DNA from: DATJIG01 sp050260515
GTDB taxonomy: Bacteria > Pseudomonadota > Alphaproteobacteria > SMXQ01
Assembly (NCBI GenBank): GCA_050260515.1
Contig: JBLNCI010000016.1
Span: forward strand, 1-64,000
Length of the DNA: 64,000 nt
Direction: 5' to 3'
Shown: piece after piece, positions 24,276 through 33,639 of the stretch
Layout: every line of letters begins with the position of its first letter
How positions within the stretch are numbered: the stretch's first letter is position 1
Translations under genes and position numbers: made by a program
Notes under the pieces: generated by a model
Told to the model about the DNA's origin: nothing
Seen by the model: the letters and a program-made list of their open reading frames with translations, nothing else
Databases searched by the model: none

Positions 24276-24681
24276 CCTTTGCGCTCCTTTCCGCCGTCGT
24301 ATCGCCGGCCGTATCTCCAGTCACATGGGCTGCTAACGCGGAGACTTGGGGCAAAGGCAGAAGGTCGGTGCGACAAAGCTGTAGCGCAGCGGCGCCACCA
24401 GCCGGAGAAACTCGGGATCGCCGCGCCCGCGTTCGCCGACGAACGAATGCGCCTGATCGCTCTCGCCTTTTCGCCGTAATCCACAGGCAAACGTACCGGC
24501 GCCCGCATTCCATGCGCAGCGCGGCGATTGATTCTCGACTCGGCGCGCCCCCTCTGGTTTGGTGCCCGGCACAGCTTCACATCATTAGCCGCTCCTCCCG
24601 CGCGCATCGGGAGTTACGCACTCAGGGGACCTGCTGCCGGAGGCTGCTCGCCGCCGGCAGCCATTTCAGGCGCCATTTCAG
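24276..24681. other. Intergenic region without recognised genes
   Basis: About 400 bp between the small minus-strand gene and the sensor kinase. It should carry both promoters. A CCATTTCAG 9-mer occurs twice just before 24682. I find no credible open frame, RNA gene or operator. Confidence 0.4.
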
Positions 24682-26406
24682 ATGACGGATTTATCACCGA
24701 TGCTTTCGCGTCCGTTGTCCCGGCCCGACGCGTATGATTTTCCAGTCGGCGGCGGCGAGATGCGGGCACTGATCCGCGCCTACGACTGGTCGCGTACGAG
24801 CCTCGGGCCCCGCGCCGAATGGCCGCAGAGCCTGCGCACGGCGATCAATCTCATCCTCGCGTCGCCGGTCCCCATGGTGATGCTGTGGGGCCCCGAAGGC
24901 ATCATGCTCTACAACGATGCCTATTCGGCGTTCGCGGGCGGCCGGCACCCGCGCCTCCTCGGGTCTCCGGTGCTCGAGGGGTGGCCCGAGGTCGCGGACT
25001 TCAACCGTCGGGTGATGGACGTCTGCATGGGCGGGGAAACGCTCTCGTTCCAGGACGAGCGTCTGATCCTGCATCGACACGGGACCCCCGAGGTCGTGTG
25101 GCTCGATCTCTACTACAGCCCGATCCTCGACGAGCGCCAGAGCCCGGCCGGCGTGTTGGCGATCGTCGTCGAGACGACGACGCGCGTGCTCGCCAACGAA
25201 CACCGCCGCACCGCCGAGGCCAACCTCCGCGAGCTCAACGCAACGCTCGAGCAGCGGGTCGAGGAGCGCACCAACGCGCTGCGGCGCGCGGAAGCGCACA
25301 TCCTGCAGCAGCAGAAGATGGAGGCCGTCGGCAAGCTGACCGGCGGCATCTCTCACGATTTCAACAACCTGCTGCAGGCCATGTCGGCGTGCCTGCAGAT
25401 GATCGGGCGTCGGGCAAAGGACCCCTCAATCACGAACCTGCTCGCCGCCGGCCATCAGGCGGTGGATCGCGGGACCAAGCTCGTGCAGCAGCTCATGACC
25501 TTTTCACGCCAGCAGAGCCTGCGCGCCGAGGCCTTCGACGTCCGCGAGCAGTTGCTCGGAATGTCGGGCATCCTCGAGCGCGCGCTGCGCGAGAACATCC
25601 ACTGCCAAACCAGCATCGACGCCGATCTTTGGCCGGTCGAGGCCGACCCCACGCAGTTCGAACTGGCGGTCCTCAATCTCGTCGTCAATGCGCGCGATGC
25701 GATGCCCGACGGCGGCAGCATTGCGTTTGGAGCCTCGAACGTCACCTTCGGCGGCGAAGGGCCCGACGGACTGTCGGGCGACTTCATCCGCTTCACCGTC
25801 ACGGACACGGGATCGGGCATGAATGCGGACGTCGCCGCGCGCGCCTGCGATCCGTTCTTCACCACCAAGGAGGTGGGCAAAGGGTCCGGGCTCGGGCTGT
25901 CGCAGGTCTACGGCTTTTGCCGCCAGTCCGGCGGGACCGTGCTGATCGAAAGCGCCCCCGGCACGGGCACCACCGTGCTCCTGCTGCTGCCGCGGGCCTC
26001 CCGTGCACCGCAGCGGAGCCATGTCCATGCGGCGTCCGACCAGACCGTCACCCCCGGCACCCGCATCCTCATGGTCGAGGACGAGCCGCTCGTCGCCGGC
26101 GCGGTGCGGGCGGCGCTCGCGGACGTCGGCTACGCCGTCATTCATGCGACCTCCGGCGACGAGGCGGTCGCGCGGCTCCGGGACGGCGTCGCCGTCGACG
26201 TGCTGTTCAGTGACGTGGTCATGCCGGGGAGCGTCAGCGGTGTGCAGCTTGCGCACGAGGCGCGGCGACTGCGGCCGGGGCTCCCGGTCGTGCTCGCCAC
26301 CGGCTACAGCGAGGAGGCGGCGAAGACGGCGGAGGTCAGGGTCCTGGCAAAGCCGTACAAGCTGGAAACCGTCATCACCGCCATCGAATCGGCGATCGGC
26401 CACTGA
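24682..26406 (+). CDS. PAS-containing hybrid histidine kinase with receiver domain
   Basis: A 574-residue soluble kinase. Residues ~28-165 form a PAS-like sensor beginning ALIRAYDWSRTSLGP, without membrane segments. A coiled coil (NATLEQRVEERTNALRRAEAHILQQQKMEA) leads to the H-box GGISHDFNNLL with His225, then N box LVVNARDAMPDGG and G boxes TGSGM and GKGSGLGL. The C-terminal receiver has acidic pair EDEP, phospho-acceptor Asp511 in LFSDVVMPG, and a Lys in LAKPYK. No response regulator gene is adjacent; the attached receiver may be the output or part of a relay. The start is uncertain because no good ribosome-binding site precedes 24682. Confidence 0.9.
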   Translation: MTDLSPMLSRPLSRPDAYDFPVGGGEMRALIRAYDWSRTSLGPRAEWPQSLRTAINLILASPVPMVMLWGPEGIMLYNDAYSAFAGGRHPRLLGSPVLEGWPEVADFNRRVMDVCMGGETLSFQDERLILHRHGTPEVVWLDLYYSPILDERQSPAGVLAIVVETTTRVLANEHRRTAEANLRELNATLEQRVEERTNALRRAEAHILQQQKMEAVGKLTGGISHDFNNLLQAMSACLQMIGRRAKDPSITNLLAAGHQAVDRGTKLVQQLMTFSRQQSLRAEAFDVREQLLGMSGILERALRENIHCQTSIDADLWPVEADPTQFELAVLNLVVNARDAMPDGGSIAFGASNVTFGGEGPDGLSGDFIRFTVTDTGSGMNADVAARACDPFFTTKEVGKGSGLGLSQVYGFCRQSGGTVLIESAPGTGTTVLLLLPRASRAPQRSHVHAASDQTVTPGTRILMVEDEPLVAGAVRAALADVGYAVIHATSGDEAVARLRDGVAVDVLFSDVVMPGSVSGVQLAHEARRLRPGLPVVLATGYSEEAAKTAEVRVLAKPYKLETVITAIESAIGH

Positions 26407-26470
26407 TCCCCGCGCCGGGCGCGGCACCGCGCTCCTTCCCCGCCCGGCGAAAATCCCCTAAACCTCCGCC

Positions 26471-28012
26471 ATGGCTTTCGCCCGCGCCATCACCACGATC
26501 GGCGGCCTCACGCTGGTGAGCCGAATCTGCGGCTTCGCGCGCGACATGCTCATGGCGGCGGTGCTCGGCGCCGGCGGCGTCGGCGACGCGTTCCTCGTCG
26601 CGTTCAAGTTCCCCAACCTGTTCCGGCGGCTGTTCGCCGAGGGCGCGTTCAATGCGGCGTTCGTGCCGCTGTTCGCGGGCAAGCTCGCCGAAGGCGGACG
26701 GGACGCGGCGCGCGCGTTCGCCGAGGAGGCCCAGGCGGTGCTCGCGGTGGCACTCGTCGTCTTCGTCGCGGCGACGATGATCGCGATGCCCTGGGCGATG
26801 TACGTGTTCGCGCCGGGGTTCGCCTCCGATCCGGCGAAGTTCGACCTCGCCGTCGATCTCACCCGGATCACGATGCCGTTCCTCGCGTTCATCTCGATCG
26901 TCTCGCTGCAAGGCGCTGTGATGAACGCGATCGAGCGCTTCGCCGTCGCCGCCTCGACGCCGACGATCCTCAACCTGTTCATGATCGCCGCACTCCTGCT
27001 GTGGCCGACGATGGCCGATGCGCCTGTGCATGTGCTCGCCTGGTCCGTGACCCTTGCCGGCGTCGCCGAGATGCTATGGCTGATGCTCGCGCTCGAGCGC
27101 GCCGGCATGGGCCTGCGCTGGCGGCGGCCGCGGCTGTCGCCGCAGATCAAGCGCCTCCTCGTCCTGATGGCCCCGGTGACGTTCGGCGCCGGCGTCTATC
27201 AGGTCAACGTGCTGCTCGACGTCGTGTTCGCGTCGTTCCTGCCGACGGGCGCGATCAGCTTCCTCTATTACGCAGACCGCGTGGCGCAGCTTCCCCTCGG
27301 CGTGATCGGCATCGCGGTCGGCACCGCGCTTCTCCCCCGCATCTCGCGTCAGATCCGCACCGGTCAGGAGGCGCAGTCGATGGTCGATCAGAACCGGGCG
27401 ATCGAGGGCGCGTTGTTGCTGACCCTGCCGGCCGCCGTGGCGCTCGCCGTTGCGGCGCTGCCGATCACAGCGGTCCTGTTCGGGCGCGGTGCCTTCGGCA
27501 CGCACGAGACCAACGCCACCGCCGCCGCCCTCGCGGCTTTCGCCGCCGGACTTCCGGCGCAGGTGCTGGTCAAGGTGCTGGCGCCCGGCTTCTACGCCCG
27601 CGAGGACACGAAGACGCCGGTCAAGATCGCGCTCGCGGCGCTGTTCCTGAACGCGGCCGTGGCCATTGCGCTGATGCCGTTCATCGCCCACGTCGGCATC
27701 GCCATCGCGACCTCGGTGTCGGGCTGGTTCAACGCCGCGATGCTCGGGCGCATCCTGGTCAGGCGCGGCCACTTCGCCACCGACGCGCGGCTGCGGGAGC
27801 GTCTCGTCCGCATCGCCGGCGCGACGATCGCGATGGGGCTCGTCGTCGCCGCCGCCGATCAGCTCCTCTCCGCCGCGTGGGCCGGTTCGCTCGTGCTGCG
27901 CGTGGGCGCGCTGACCCTCGTCATCGCGCTCGGACTGGCGTCCTTCGGGCTCGCGGCGCTTGCGTTCGGCGCGGCGAAGCCCGCCGAGGTGAAGGCGCTG
28001 ATGAAGCGGTAG
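26471..28012 (+). CDS. murJ: Lipid II flippase MurJ
   Basis: A 513-residue polytopic membrane protein with about 14 hydrophobic helices. It opens with TIGGLTLVSRICGFARDMLMAAVLG, includes the characteristic FKFPNLFRRLFAEGAFNAAFVPLF and YYADRVAQLPLGVIGIAVGTALLP, and matches MurJ/MviN across its length. MurJ moves lipid-linked peptidoglycan precursor across the inner membrane. trpS follows 110 bp downstream on the same strand, the usual alphaproteobacterial pairing. Confidence 0.96.
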   Translation: MAFARAITTIGGLTLVSRICGFARDMLMAAVLGAGGVGDAFLVAFKFPNLFRRLFAEGAFNAAFVPLFAGKLAEGGRDAARAFAEEAQAVLAVALVVFVAATMIAMPWAMYVFAPGFASDPAKFDLAVDLTRITMPFLAFISIVSLQGAVMNAIERFAVAASTPTILNLFMIAALLLWPTMADAPVHVLAWSVTLAGVAEMLWLMLALERAGMGLRWRRPRLSPQIKRLLVLMAPVTFGAGVYQVNVLLDVVFASFLPTGAISFLYYADRVAQLPLGVIGIAVGTALLPRISRQIRTGQEAQSMVDQNRAIEGALLLTLPAAVALAVAALPITAVLFGRGAFGTHETNATAAALAAFAAGLPAQVLVKVLAPGFYAREDTKTPVKIALAALFLNAAVAIALMPFIAHVGIAIATSVSGWFNAAMLGRILVRRGHFATDARLRERLVRIAGATIAMGLVVAAADQLLSAAWAGSLVLRVGALTLVIALGLASFGLAALAFGAAKPAEVKALMKR

Positions 28013-28122
28013 CCCGGACAGGCGGGCTCCCGACCGTCCTTGACCCCGCCGGGCCCTTGGCCGATAACTCGCGCGCCGACGGGTTCCACGCCGTCCGGCC
28101 CAAGCCGCAAAGGCCAGTCTCG

Positions 28123-29121
28123 ATGAACCGCATCTTCTCGGGCGTCCAGCCCACCGGCAATCTCCACCTCGGCAACTACTTGGGCGCGATCCGCAACTGG
28201 GTCGACCTGCAGAACGACTACGATTGCATCTTCTGCATCGTCGACCTGCACGCGATCACCGTGCCGCAGGACCCCGACGAGCTGCGGCGCTCGACGCGCG
28301 AGGTGACGGCCGCCTACATCGCCGCCGGCATCGACCCCGAGCGCGCCATCATCTTCAATCAGTCGACGGTGCCGGGGCACTCCGAGCTCGCGTGGCTGCT
28401 GGGCTGCATCACGCCGCTGGGCTGGCTAAACCGCATGACCCAGTTCAAGGAGAAGGCGGGCAAGCATCGCGAGAACGCGGGACTCGGATTGTACTCGTAC
28501 CCGGTGCTGATGGCGGCCGACATTCTTCTTTATAAGGCGACCCACGTTCCGGTCGGCGAGGACCAGAAGCAGCATCTGGAGCTCGCGCGCGACATCGCCG
28601 GCGCGTTCAACCGCCGTTACAACGTGGACTATTTCCCGCTGCCGGAGCCGCAGATTCTGGGGCCCGCGACCCGGGTCATGAGCCTGCGCGACGGCTCGGC
28701 CAAGATGTCGAAGTCCGACCCGTCCGACTATTCGCGCATCAATCTGAGCGACGATGCCGATGCCATCCGGCTCAAGATTCAGAAGGCGCGCACCGATCCC
28801 GAGCCCCTGCCCGAGACGGTGGAGGGACTCGAAAGCCGCGCCGAGGCCGCGAACCTGGTCGGCATTTACGCGGCGCTGGCGCGCGAGACCCGCGCCGCGG
28901 TGCTGGCGAAGTTCGGCGGCAAGCTGTTCTCCGAGTTCAAGAAGGAGCTCGCCGATCTCGCCGTGGCGACGCTGTCGCCGATGACGGAGGAGATGCGGCG
29001 GCTCACCCGCGAGCCCGGCCACATCGACGGCATTCTCCATCGCGGTGCCGAGCGCGCGAACGAGATCGCCCGCCACCACCTGTCCGAGGTCCAGGGGCTG
29101 ATCGGGCTCTTGCGCCCGTAG
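28123..29121 (+). CDS. trpS: Tryptophanyl-tRNA synthetase
   Basis: A 332-residue class I aminoacyl-tRNA synthetase that charges tRNA-Trp. The HIGH-equivalent motif is in PTGNLHLGNYLGA, and the KMSKS loop is at residues 194-198. Length and the closing HHLSEVQGLIGLL match bacterial TrpRS. It follows murJ and precedes a TSUP permease gene on the same strand. Confidence 0.97.
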   Translation: MNRIFSGVQPTGNLHLGNYLGAIRNWVDLQNDYDCIFCIVDLHAITVPQDPDELRRSTREVTAAYIAAGIDPERAIIFNQSTVPGHSELAWLLGCITPLGWLNRMTQFKEKAGKHRENAGLGLYSYPVLMAADILLYKATHVPVGEDQKQHLELARDIAGAFNRRYNVDYFPLPEPQILGPATRVMSLRDGSAKMSKSDPSDYSRINLSDDADAIRLKIQKARTDPEPLPETVEGLESRAEAANLVGIYAALARETRAAVLAKFGGKLFSEFKKELADLAVATLSPMTEEMRRLTREPGHIDGILHRGAERANEIARHHLSEVQGLIGLLRP

Positions 29122-29301
29122 CGTCGACGCGACGGTTCCGGCGGCACACCCGGACAAAGCCTCGGCCGTTCCGCCCGATTTCGCTTGCCGCGTCGGTCGC
29201 CGCCCGGCACAACAGAAAAAATCGTCCGGGTGCGCGGTGCCCCGGACCCCGCCTGCCGTTCGGCCCGTCTGGAGGCGATGGGACGCGGCGCGGAGGACCG
29301 T

Positions 29302-30222
29302 ATGCAGTTGTATCTGCCGATTGCCGAGATGTCGGTCGACATCTTCGTCCTGCTCCTGCTCGGCGGCGGGATCGGCTTTCTGTCGGGGCTGTTCGGGGTC
29401 GGCGGCGGCTTTCTGCTGACGCCGCTGCTCATCTTCGTCGGCGTGCCGCCGGCGGTCGCCGTGGCCACCCAGGCCAACCAGGTGATCGCGGCCTCGGTGA
29501 CGGGCGCCATCAGCCACTGGCGCCGCGGCAACGTCGATGTGCGGATGGGCATCGTGCTGCTCGCCGGCGGCTTCGTCGGGTCATCCCTTGGCGTCGCGCT
29601 CTACACCGCCTTGCGCGCGGTCGGACAACTCGACCTCGTGATCGCGTTGTCGTACGTGTTCTTCCTCGGCACGGTCGGCGCGCTGATGCTTCAGGAATCG
29701 CTGCGGGCGATCCTCCGCAAGTGGCGGGCCGACACGTTGCTGCGCCGCAAGCTTCACGTCCACACCTGGGTGCACGGACTGCCGCTGAAGATGCGGTTCC
29801 GCACCTCGAAGCTCTACATTAGCGCGCTGCTGCCGTTCGTGATCGGCGCCGTGGTCGGCGTGCTGTCGGCGATTCTCGGCACCGGCGGCGGCTTCCTCAT
29901 GCTCCCGGCGATGATCTACCTGCTCGGCATGCCGACGGTGCTCGCGGTCGGCACGTCGCTGTTCCAGATCGTGTTCGTCGCGGCGAACGTGACGCTGCTG
30001 CAGGCGATCCACAACCAGACGGTCGACGTCTTCCTCGCCTTCGTGCTGATCGTCGGCGGCGTCATCGGCGCGCCGCTCGGAAGCCGCCTGGCCGGACGGC
30101 TCCCGGGCGAGCAGCTCCGCGCCCTCCTGGCGCTGATCGTGTTCGCGGTCAGCGTGAAGCTGCTGATCGATCTCGTGCGGACTCCCGCCGACGTCTACAT
30201 CCTCCTGCCGCCGGTGAGCTGA
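29302..30222 (+). CDS. TSUP (TauE/SafE) family membrane permease
   Basis: A 306-residue inner-membrane protein with about eight helices in two repeats, each starting with the family signature: GFLSGLFGVGGGFLLTPLL and VGVLSAILGTGGGFLMLPAM. TSUP proteins export sulfite, sulfonates or other small organic anions. The ATG at 29302 has CGGAGG six bases upstream. Its stop overlaps the start of the TIGR02186 gene by one base, so the two are cotranscribed. In alphaproteobacteria this pair is recurrent, suggesting the second protein assists transport. Confidence 0.9.
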   Translation: MQLYLPIAEMSVDIFVLLLLGGGIGFLSGLFGVGGGFLLTPLLIFVGVPPAVAVATQANQVIAASVTGAISHWRRGNVDVRMGIVLLAGGFVGSSLGVALYTALRAVGQLDLVIALSYVFFLGTVGALMLQESLRAILRKWRADTLLRRKLHVHTWVHGLPLKMRFRTSKLYISALLPFVIGAVVGVLSAILGTGGGFLMLPAMIYLLGMPTVLAVGTSLFQIVFVAANVTLLQAIHNQTVDVFLAFVLIVGGVIGAPLGSRLAGRLPGEQLRALLALIVFAVSVKLLIDLVRTPADVYILLPPVS

Positions 30223-30977
30223 TGATGCGCGCCCACCTCGCCAACCGGATCTGTGCCGTGGTGGTCGCGGCCGTTCTGCTGGCCCCCGCACACGCGCGCG
30301 CCCAGGCGCTGATCGCCGATCTCTCGAACCACCTCGTCGCCATCACCACCGGATTCACCGGGGCGCAGATCCTGCTGTTCGGCGCCGTCGAAGGCCCGGG
30401 CGACGTGGTCGTCACGGTGCGCGGGCCGGTGCGCGACGAGACGGTGCGTCGCAAGGTTCGTGTCGGCGGCATCTGGGTGAACGGCCCCGAGGTGAGGTTC
30501 CAGGCCGTGCCGGAGTACTACGCGGTGTTCGGCTCGAAGCCGCCGCAGGACATCGTGACGCCGGAGCTCGCGGAGATTCACCAGATCGGCTCCGACAATC
30601 TCGTGCTGCGCGCGGTCTCGACCCGTGAGCCGGAGGAGATCGACGAGTTCCGCGACGCGCTGATCCGCGCCAAGCAGCGCGAGGGCCTCTACATCCACGA
30701 TGCCGGCCGGCTCACGTTTCTCGGCGCACGGCTGTTCCGGGCCAATCTCGTCTTTCCGGGGAACGTTCCCACCGGTCCCTACACCATCGAGGTGCTGCTG
30801 ATCCGGAACGGCGCCGTCGTCAGCGCGCAGACGACGCCGCTCTACATCTCGCAAGCCGGCATCAGCGCCGACGTCTACGAGTTCGCCCATCGCCAGGCGC
30901 TGTTCTACGGGTTCATCTGCATCGTGCTCGCCGTCGCGACCGGTTGGGTGGCCGGCGCCGTGTTCCGCAGGGTGTGA
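30222..30977 (+). CDS. TIGR02186-family protein, exported and C-terminally anchored
   Basis: A 251-residue protein of an alphaproteobacterial family of unknown function. An N-terminal signal peptide (ICAVVVAAVLLAPAHARAQ) precedes a periplasmic domain with LIADLSNHLVAITTGFTGAQILLFGA and LYISQAGISADVYEFAH, and a single C-terminal helix (FYGFICIVLAVATGWVAGAVF) anchors it in the inner membrane. It is translationally coupled to the TSUP permease and 33 bp upstream of a stress-protein gene. It probably works with the permease; the mechanism is unknown. Confidence 0.87.
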   Translation: MMRAHLANRICAVVVAAVLLAPAHARAQALIADLSNHLVAITTGFTGAQILLFGAVEGPGDVVVTVRGPVRDETVRRKVRVGGIWVNGPEVRFQAVPEYYAVFGSKPPQDIVTPELAEIHQIGSDNLVLRAVSTREPEEIDEFRDALIRAKQREGLYIHDAGRLTFLGARLFRANLVFPGNVPTGPYTIEVLLIRNGAVVSAQTTPLYISQAGISADVYEFAHRQALFYGFICIVLAVATGWVAGAVFRRV

Positions 30978-31010
30978 CGTGTACGAACCGAAACGAATGG
31001 GGACTTCGCC

Positions 31011-31499
31011 ATGACCGACGACTCGTCGCAGCCGAACCGCGAGCGCGTGTTCCTGGTCGTGGTCGACCAGTCCGAGGAACTGCGTGTCGCCGTGCGCTAC
31101 GCGTCGAACCGGGCGGCCCACACGGGTGGACGAGTCGCGCTCCTCTATGTCACCGAGCCTACCGAGTTCCAACACTTCCAGGCGGTCGAGGATCTCATGC
31201 GCGATGAGATCCGCCAGAGCGCGGAGGCGACGCTCCAGCACTGGTCGAAGCTCGTGCAGGAGTGGTCGGGCAGGACTCCGGTGCTGTTCGTGCGCGAGGG
31301 CAATCCGCGCGACGAGCTGCTCAAGGTGCTCGCCGAGGAGAAGAGCGTATCCGTGCTGGTGCTCGCGGCAGCCTCCGGCAAGAAGGGGCCCGGGCCCCTG
31401 ATCACGGCTCTCACCGGCAAGCTGTGGAAGCAACTGCCGGTGCCGCTCACGATCGTTCCCGGAGCTCTCTCCGACGACGCGATCGATGCGCTGACCTGA
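31011..31499 (+). CDS. Universal stress protein (UspA family)
   Basis: A 162-residue cytoplasmic protein with the alpha/beta UspA fold: VFLVVVDQSEELRVAVRYASNRAA at the N-terminus and VSVLVLAAASGKKGPGPLI near the C-terminus. The usual ATP-binding G-x2-G-x9-G(S/T) signature is only loosely kept. GGGGA precedes the ATG at 31011. It closes the TSUP/TIGR02186 operon. Usp proteins help survival under stress, but this copy's ligand is unclear. Confidence 0.87.
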   Translation: MTDDSSQPNRERVFLVVVDQSEELRVAVRYASNRAAHTGGRVALLYVTEPTEFQHFQAVEDLMRDEIRQSAEATLQHWSKLVQEWSGRTPVLFVREGNPRDELLKVLAEEKSVSVLVLAAASGKKGPGPLITALTGKLWKQLPVPLTIVPGALSDDAIDALT

Positions 31500-31822
31500 C
31501 GCGGGTCGCCGCGGTATCCACTTCAGACTCGAGCCTCGCGCGCTCACGCGGTTGTCGCGCGACGGTCACGGCGCCGGCGATGAAAAATTCATGCGCACGC
31601 GCTTCGCGGGCGCGCGACGGCGCAGCAACGCCTCGCTCATATTGTTTCGCCTCGCTTTCGGATCGCGAAACATCGTTCGCCGCGTTTTTAACCAAGCTTC
31701 GGAAGCCACTGAAAAAACGCTTTTAATTCGAGTTGATTTTAACGTCCCCTTAACTCACCTTCGATGCGCCACCGATTTGCGGCGCTTCGTTTGAAAAATT
31801 TTTTCGCATTGGGAGTGCAGCG
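31500..31822. other. AT-richer leader region before nfuA
   Basis: A 323-bp gap whose second half is notably richer in A and T than the surroundings (runs such as TTTTTAACC, AAAAAACGC, TTTTAATTC, TTTTAACG and GAAAAATTTTTT). It surely carries the nfuA promoter, though I cannot fix the -10 and -35 boxes. I see no Irr- or Fur-type palindrome and no gene. Confidence 0.45.
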
Positions 31823-32374
31823 ATGTTCATCCAGACCGAGCAGACGCCGAACCCCGCAACGCTGAAATTTCTTCCCGGCCGCGTTGTGCTCGAACGCGGC
31901 ACGCGTGATTTTCCGACCGCCGACACCGCGCACCTCTCGCCGCTCGCGGAAGAGTTGTTCCGCATCCAGGGAGTCGCCGGTGTGTTCCTCGGGTCGGACT
32001 TCATCACCGTCACCAAGGACGATCGCTTCGACTGGCCGGTGCTGAAGCCGATGATCCTCGCCGCGATCATGGATCACTTCACCGCGGCCCGGCCGACCGT
32101 GCTCGATGCCGGCGCCGAGGAGCCGGCCGCTGAGAGCGCCGACTCGGAGGTGGTGAGCCAGATCAAGGAGCTGCTTGAGACGCGTGTGCGTCCCGCGGTG
32201 GCCCAGGACGGCGGCGACATCGTCTTCAAGGGCTTCGAGGACGGCGTCGTACTGCTGTCGCTCAAAGGCTCGTGCTCCGGGTGCCCCTCGTCCACCGCCA
32301 CCTTGAAGGCGGGGATCGAGAATCTCCTCAAGCACTACGTACCGGAGGTTCGGGAAGTCCGTCAGGTCGCCTGA
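31823..32374 (+). CDS. nfuA: NfuA-type iron-sulfur cluster carrier
   Basis: A 183-residue Fe-S scaffold/carrier that hands [4Fe-4S] clusters to apo-enzymes. The N-terminal Nfu_N domain starts MFIQTEQTPNPATLKFLPG. The C-terminal NifU-like domain ends with the cluster-binding Cys151-x2-Cys154 (CSGCPSS) inside LKGSCSGCPSSTATLKAGIE. Intact and of normal length. It sits alone between the stress protein and a glucosaminidase gene, in the order seen in other Rhodospirillales. Confidence 0.95.
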   Translation: MFIQTEQTPNPATLKFLPGRVVLERGTRDFPTADTAHLSPLAEELFRIQGVAGVFLGSDFITVTKDDRFDWPVLKPMILAAIMDHFTAARPTVLDAGAEEPAAESADSEVVSQIKELLETRVRPAVAQDGGDIVFKGFEDGVVLLSLKGSCSGCPSSTATLKAGIENLLKHYVPEVREVRQVA

Positions 32375-32469
32375 GCGACCCGGACGAACCCGACCCGTTT
32401 CATGACTGCCCGCGTACAAGCTGCGCCAGGAACCAACCTGCGCGCGTGTTTCGGAAGGGGGTATCAGCC

Positions 32470-33534
32470 ATGACGAAGCGTTCGATGTCGTCTTCGATCG
32501 TTCCGTTCATCCGCGCCGAGCATCGCTCCGACGCCGAGCAGCGCCGCATTGGCGCCCGGCTCGGCGGCTTCATGCTGGCCGCCGTCATCGCCGCCGCGCT
32601 GATGCTGTCGCCCGCCGCGCGGCGCAGCGCGGGCACGTTGAGCGACGGCCTCGGCCTGGCGCGCCTCACGCCCGAATCGCTCGCCGCCGCGTTCGCGCGC
32701 CCGATCGAGGTCCCGCGCGTCGACAGCGCGCACAACCTCTCGGAGCTTCTCACCGCCGCCGGCTACCATCTCGATCGCGTGCGCACCGGTGCCGCCGAAG
32801 TGCCGCGGCTGCTCGTGCTCGGACTCCCCGGAGACCTCAAGTCGCTGGAGTCGATCGACAGCCGCAAGGCCGTGTTCATCAAGGCGATGCTGCCGCTGAT
32901 CCTGCAGGTCAACGAAGACCTCGCCGCCGACCGGGCGCGCGTCCTCGACCTCCGCGATCGCCAGGCGGCGGGTCAGCCGGTCGCCGCGCGCGATCAGGCG
33001 TGGCTCGCGGACATGTACGCCGCCTACGCCGTGCGCATAGGCAACAGCGACGAGTTGCTGCGTCGCCTCGACGCCGTGCCGGTGTCGCTCGCGCTGGCGC
33101 AGGCAGCGATCGAATCGGGATGGGGCACGTCGCGCTTCGCCCAGGAGGGCAACGCGCTGTTCGGCCAGATCGCGCAGCAGGGCGGGGCCGACGGCCTCAA
33201 GTCGACTGCCGACGGCACGATGTTCCGGAGCTTCGACACGCTGATGGGCGCGGTCCAGTCGTATGCCCGTAATCTCAACACCCATACGGCGTACCGCGAC
33301 TTCCGCGCCGAGCGCGCGAAGGTGCGTCGCAAGGTCGGCGAAGGCGCTCCCCTGGAGGGCCTGAAGTTGGTCGGCGCGCTCATTCCGTACTCGGAGCGGG
33401 GCTTGCCGTACCTCGAGGACATCCGCGTCGTCATTCGCAACAACCGGCTCGAGCAGTTCGATCGCAGCCGGTTGGCCGGCGGTAGCGCGGTGGAATCCCG
33501 CGCCGATGCGTCGGCGCGCGCGCCGAACGCCTGA
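32470..33534 (+). CDS. Membrane-anchored glucosaminidase (Bax/FlgJ-type)
   Basis: A 354-residue cell-wall hydrolase. One N-terminal helix (GGFMLAAVIAAALMLSPAA) anchors it facing the periplasm. The C-terminal half is a mannosyl-glycoprotein endo-beta-N-acetylglucosaminidase-like domain: VSLALAQAAIESGWGTSRFA contains the likely catalytic Glu215, followed by GNALFGQ and SVQSYARNLNTHTAY-type sequence. It cleaves peptidoglycan glycan strands. No flagellar gene is nearby, so it resembles Bax rather than FlgJ. The ATG at 32470 is preceded by GGGGG at 8 bases. Confidence 0.85.
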   Translation: MTKRSMSSSIVPFIRAEHRSDAEQRRIGARLGGFMLAAVIAAALMLSPAARRSAGTLSDGLGLARLTPESLAAAFARPIEVPRVDSAHNLSELLTAAGYHLDRVRTGAAEVPRLLVLGLPGDLKSLESIDSRKAVFIKAMLPLILQVNEDLAADRARVLDLRDRQAAGQPVAARDQAWLADMYAAYAVRIGNSDELLRRLDAVPVSLALAQAAIESGWGTSRFAQEGNALFGQIAQQGGADGLKSTADGTMFRSFDTLMGAVQSYARNLNTHTAYRDFRAERAKVRRKVGEGAPLEGLKLVGALIPYSERGLPYLEDIRVVIRNNRLEQFDRSRLAGGSAVESRADASARAPNA

Positions 33535-33639
33535 CCCAGCGCCTCCGCGCAGCGGGGGCTTGCGCCCGCCGCGTGGCCCCGGCCTAATGCCGCGGGCCGC
33601 GCATCCCGCGCGGCTTGTCGAGTCCGCCGGGAGTCCGCC

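Noticed and set aside
24333..24572. Possible small minus-strand gene with a Cys-rich end
   Set aside because: No ribosome-binding site or family resemblance strong enough to support it.
27001..29121. Long open frame overlapping murJ and running into trpS
   Set aside because: The first 370 codons are a shifted, Arg-rich reading of murJ with no homology; only the part from 28123 is trpS.
31552..31794. Possible 80-residue gene before nfuA
   Set aside because: No ribosome-binding site, atypical codon use and no recognisable sequence; the region is more likely promoter DNA.
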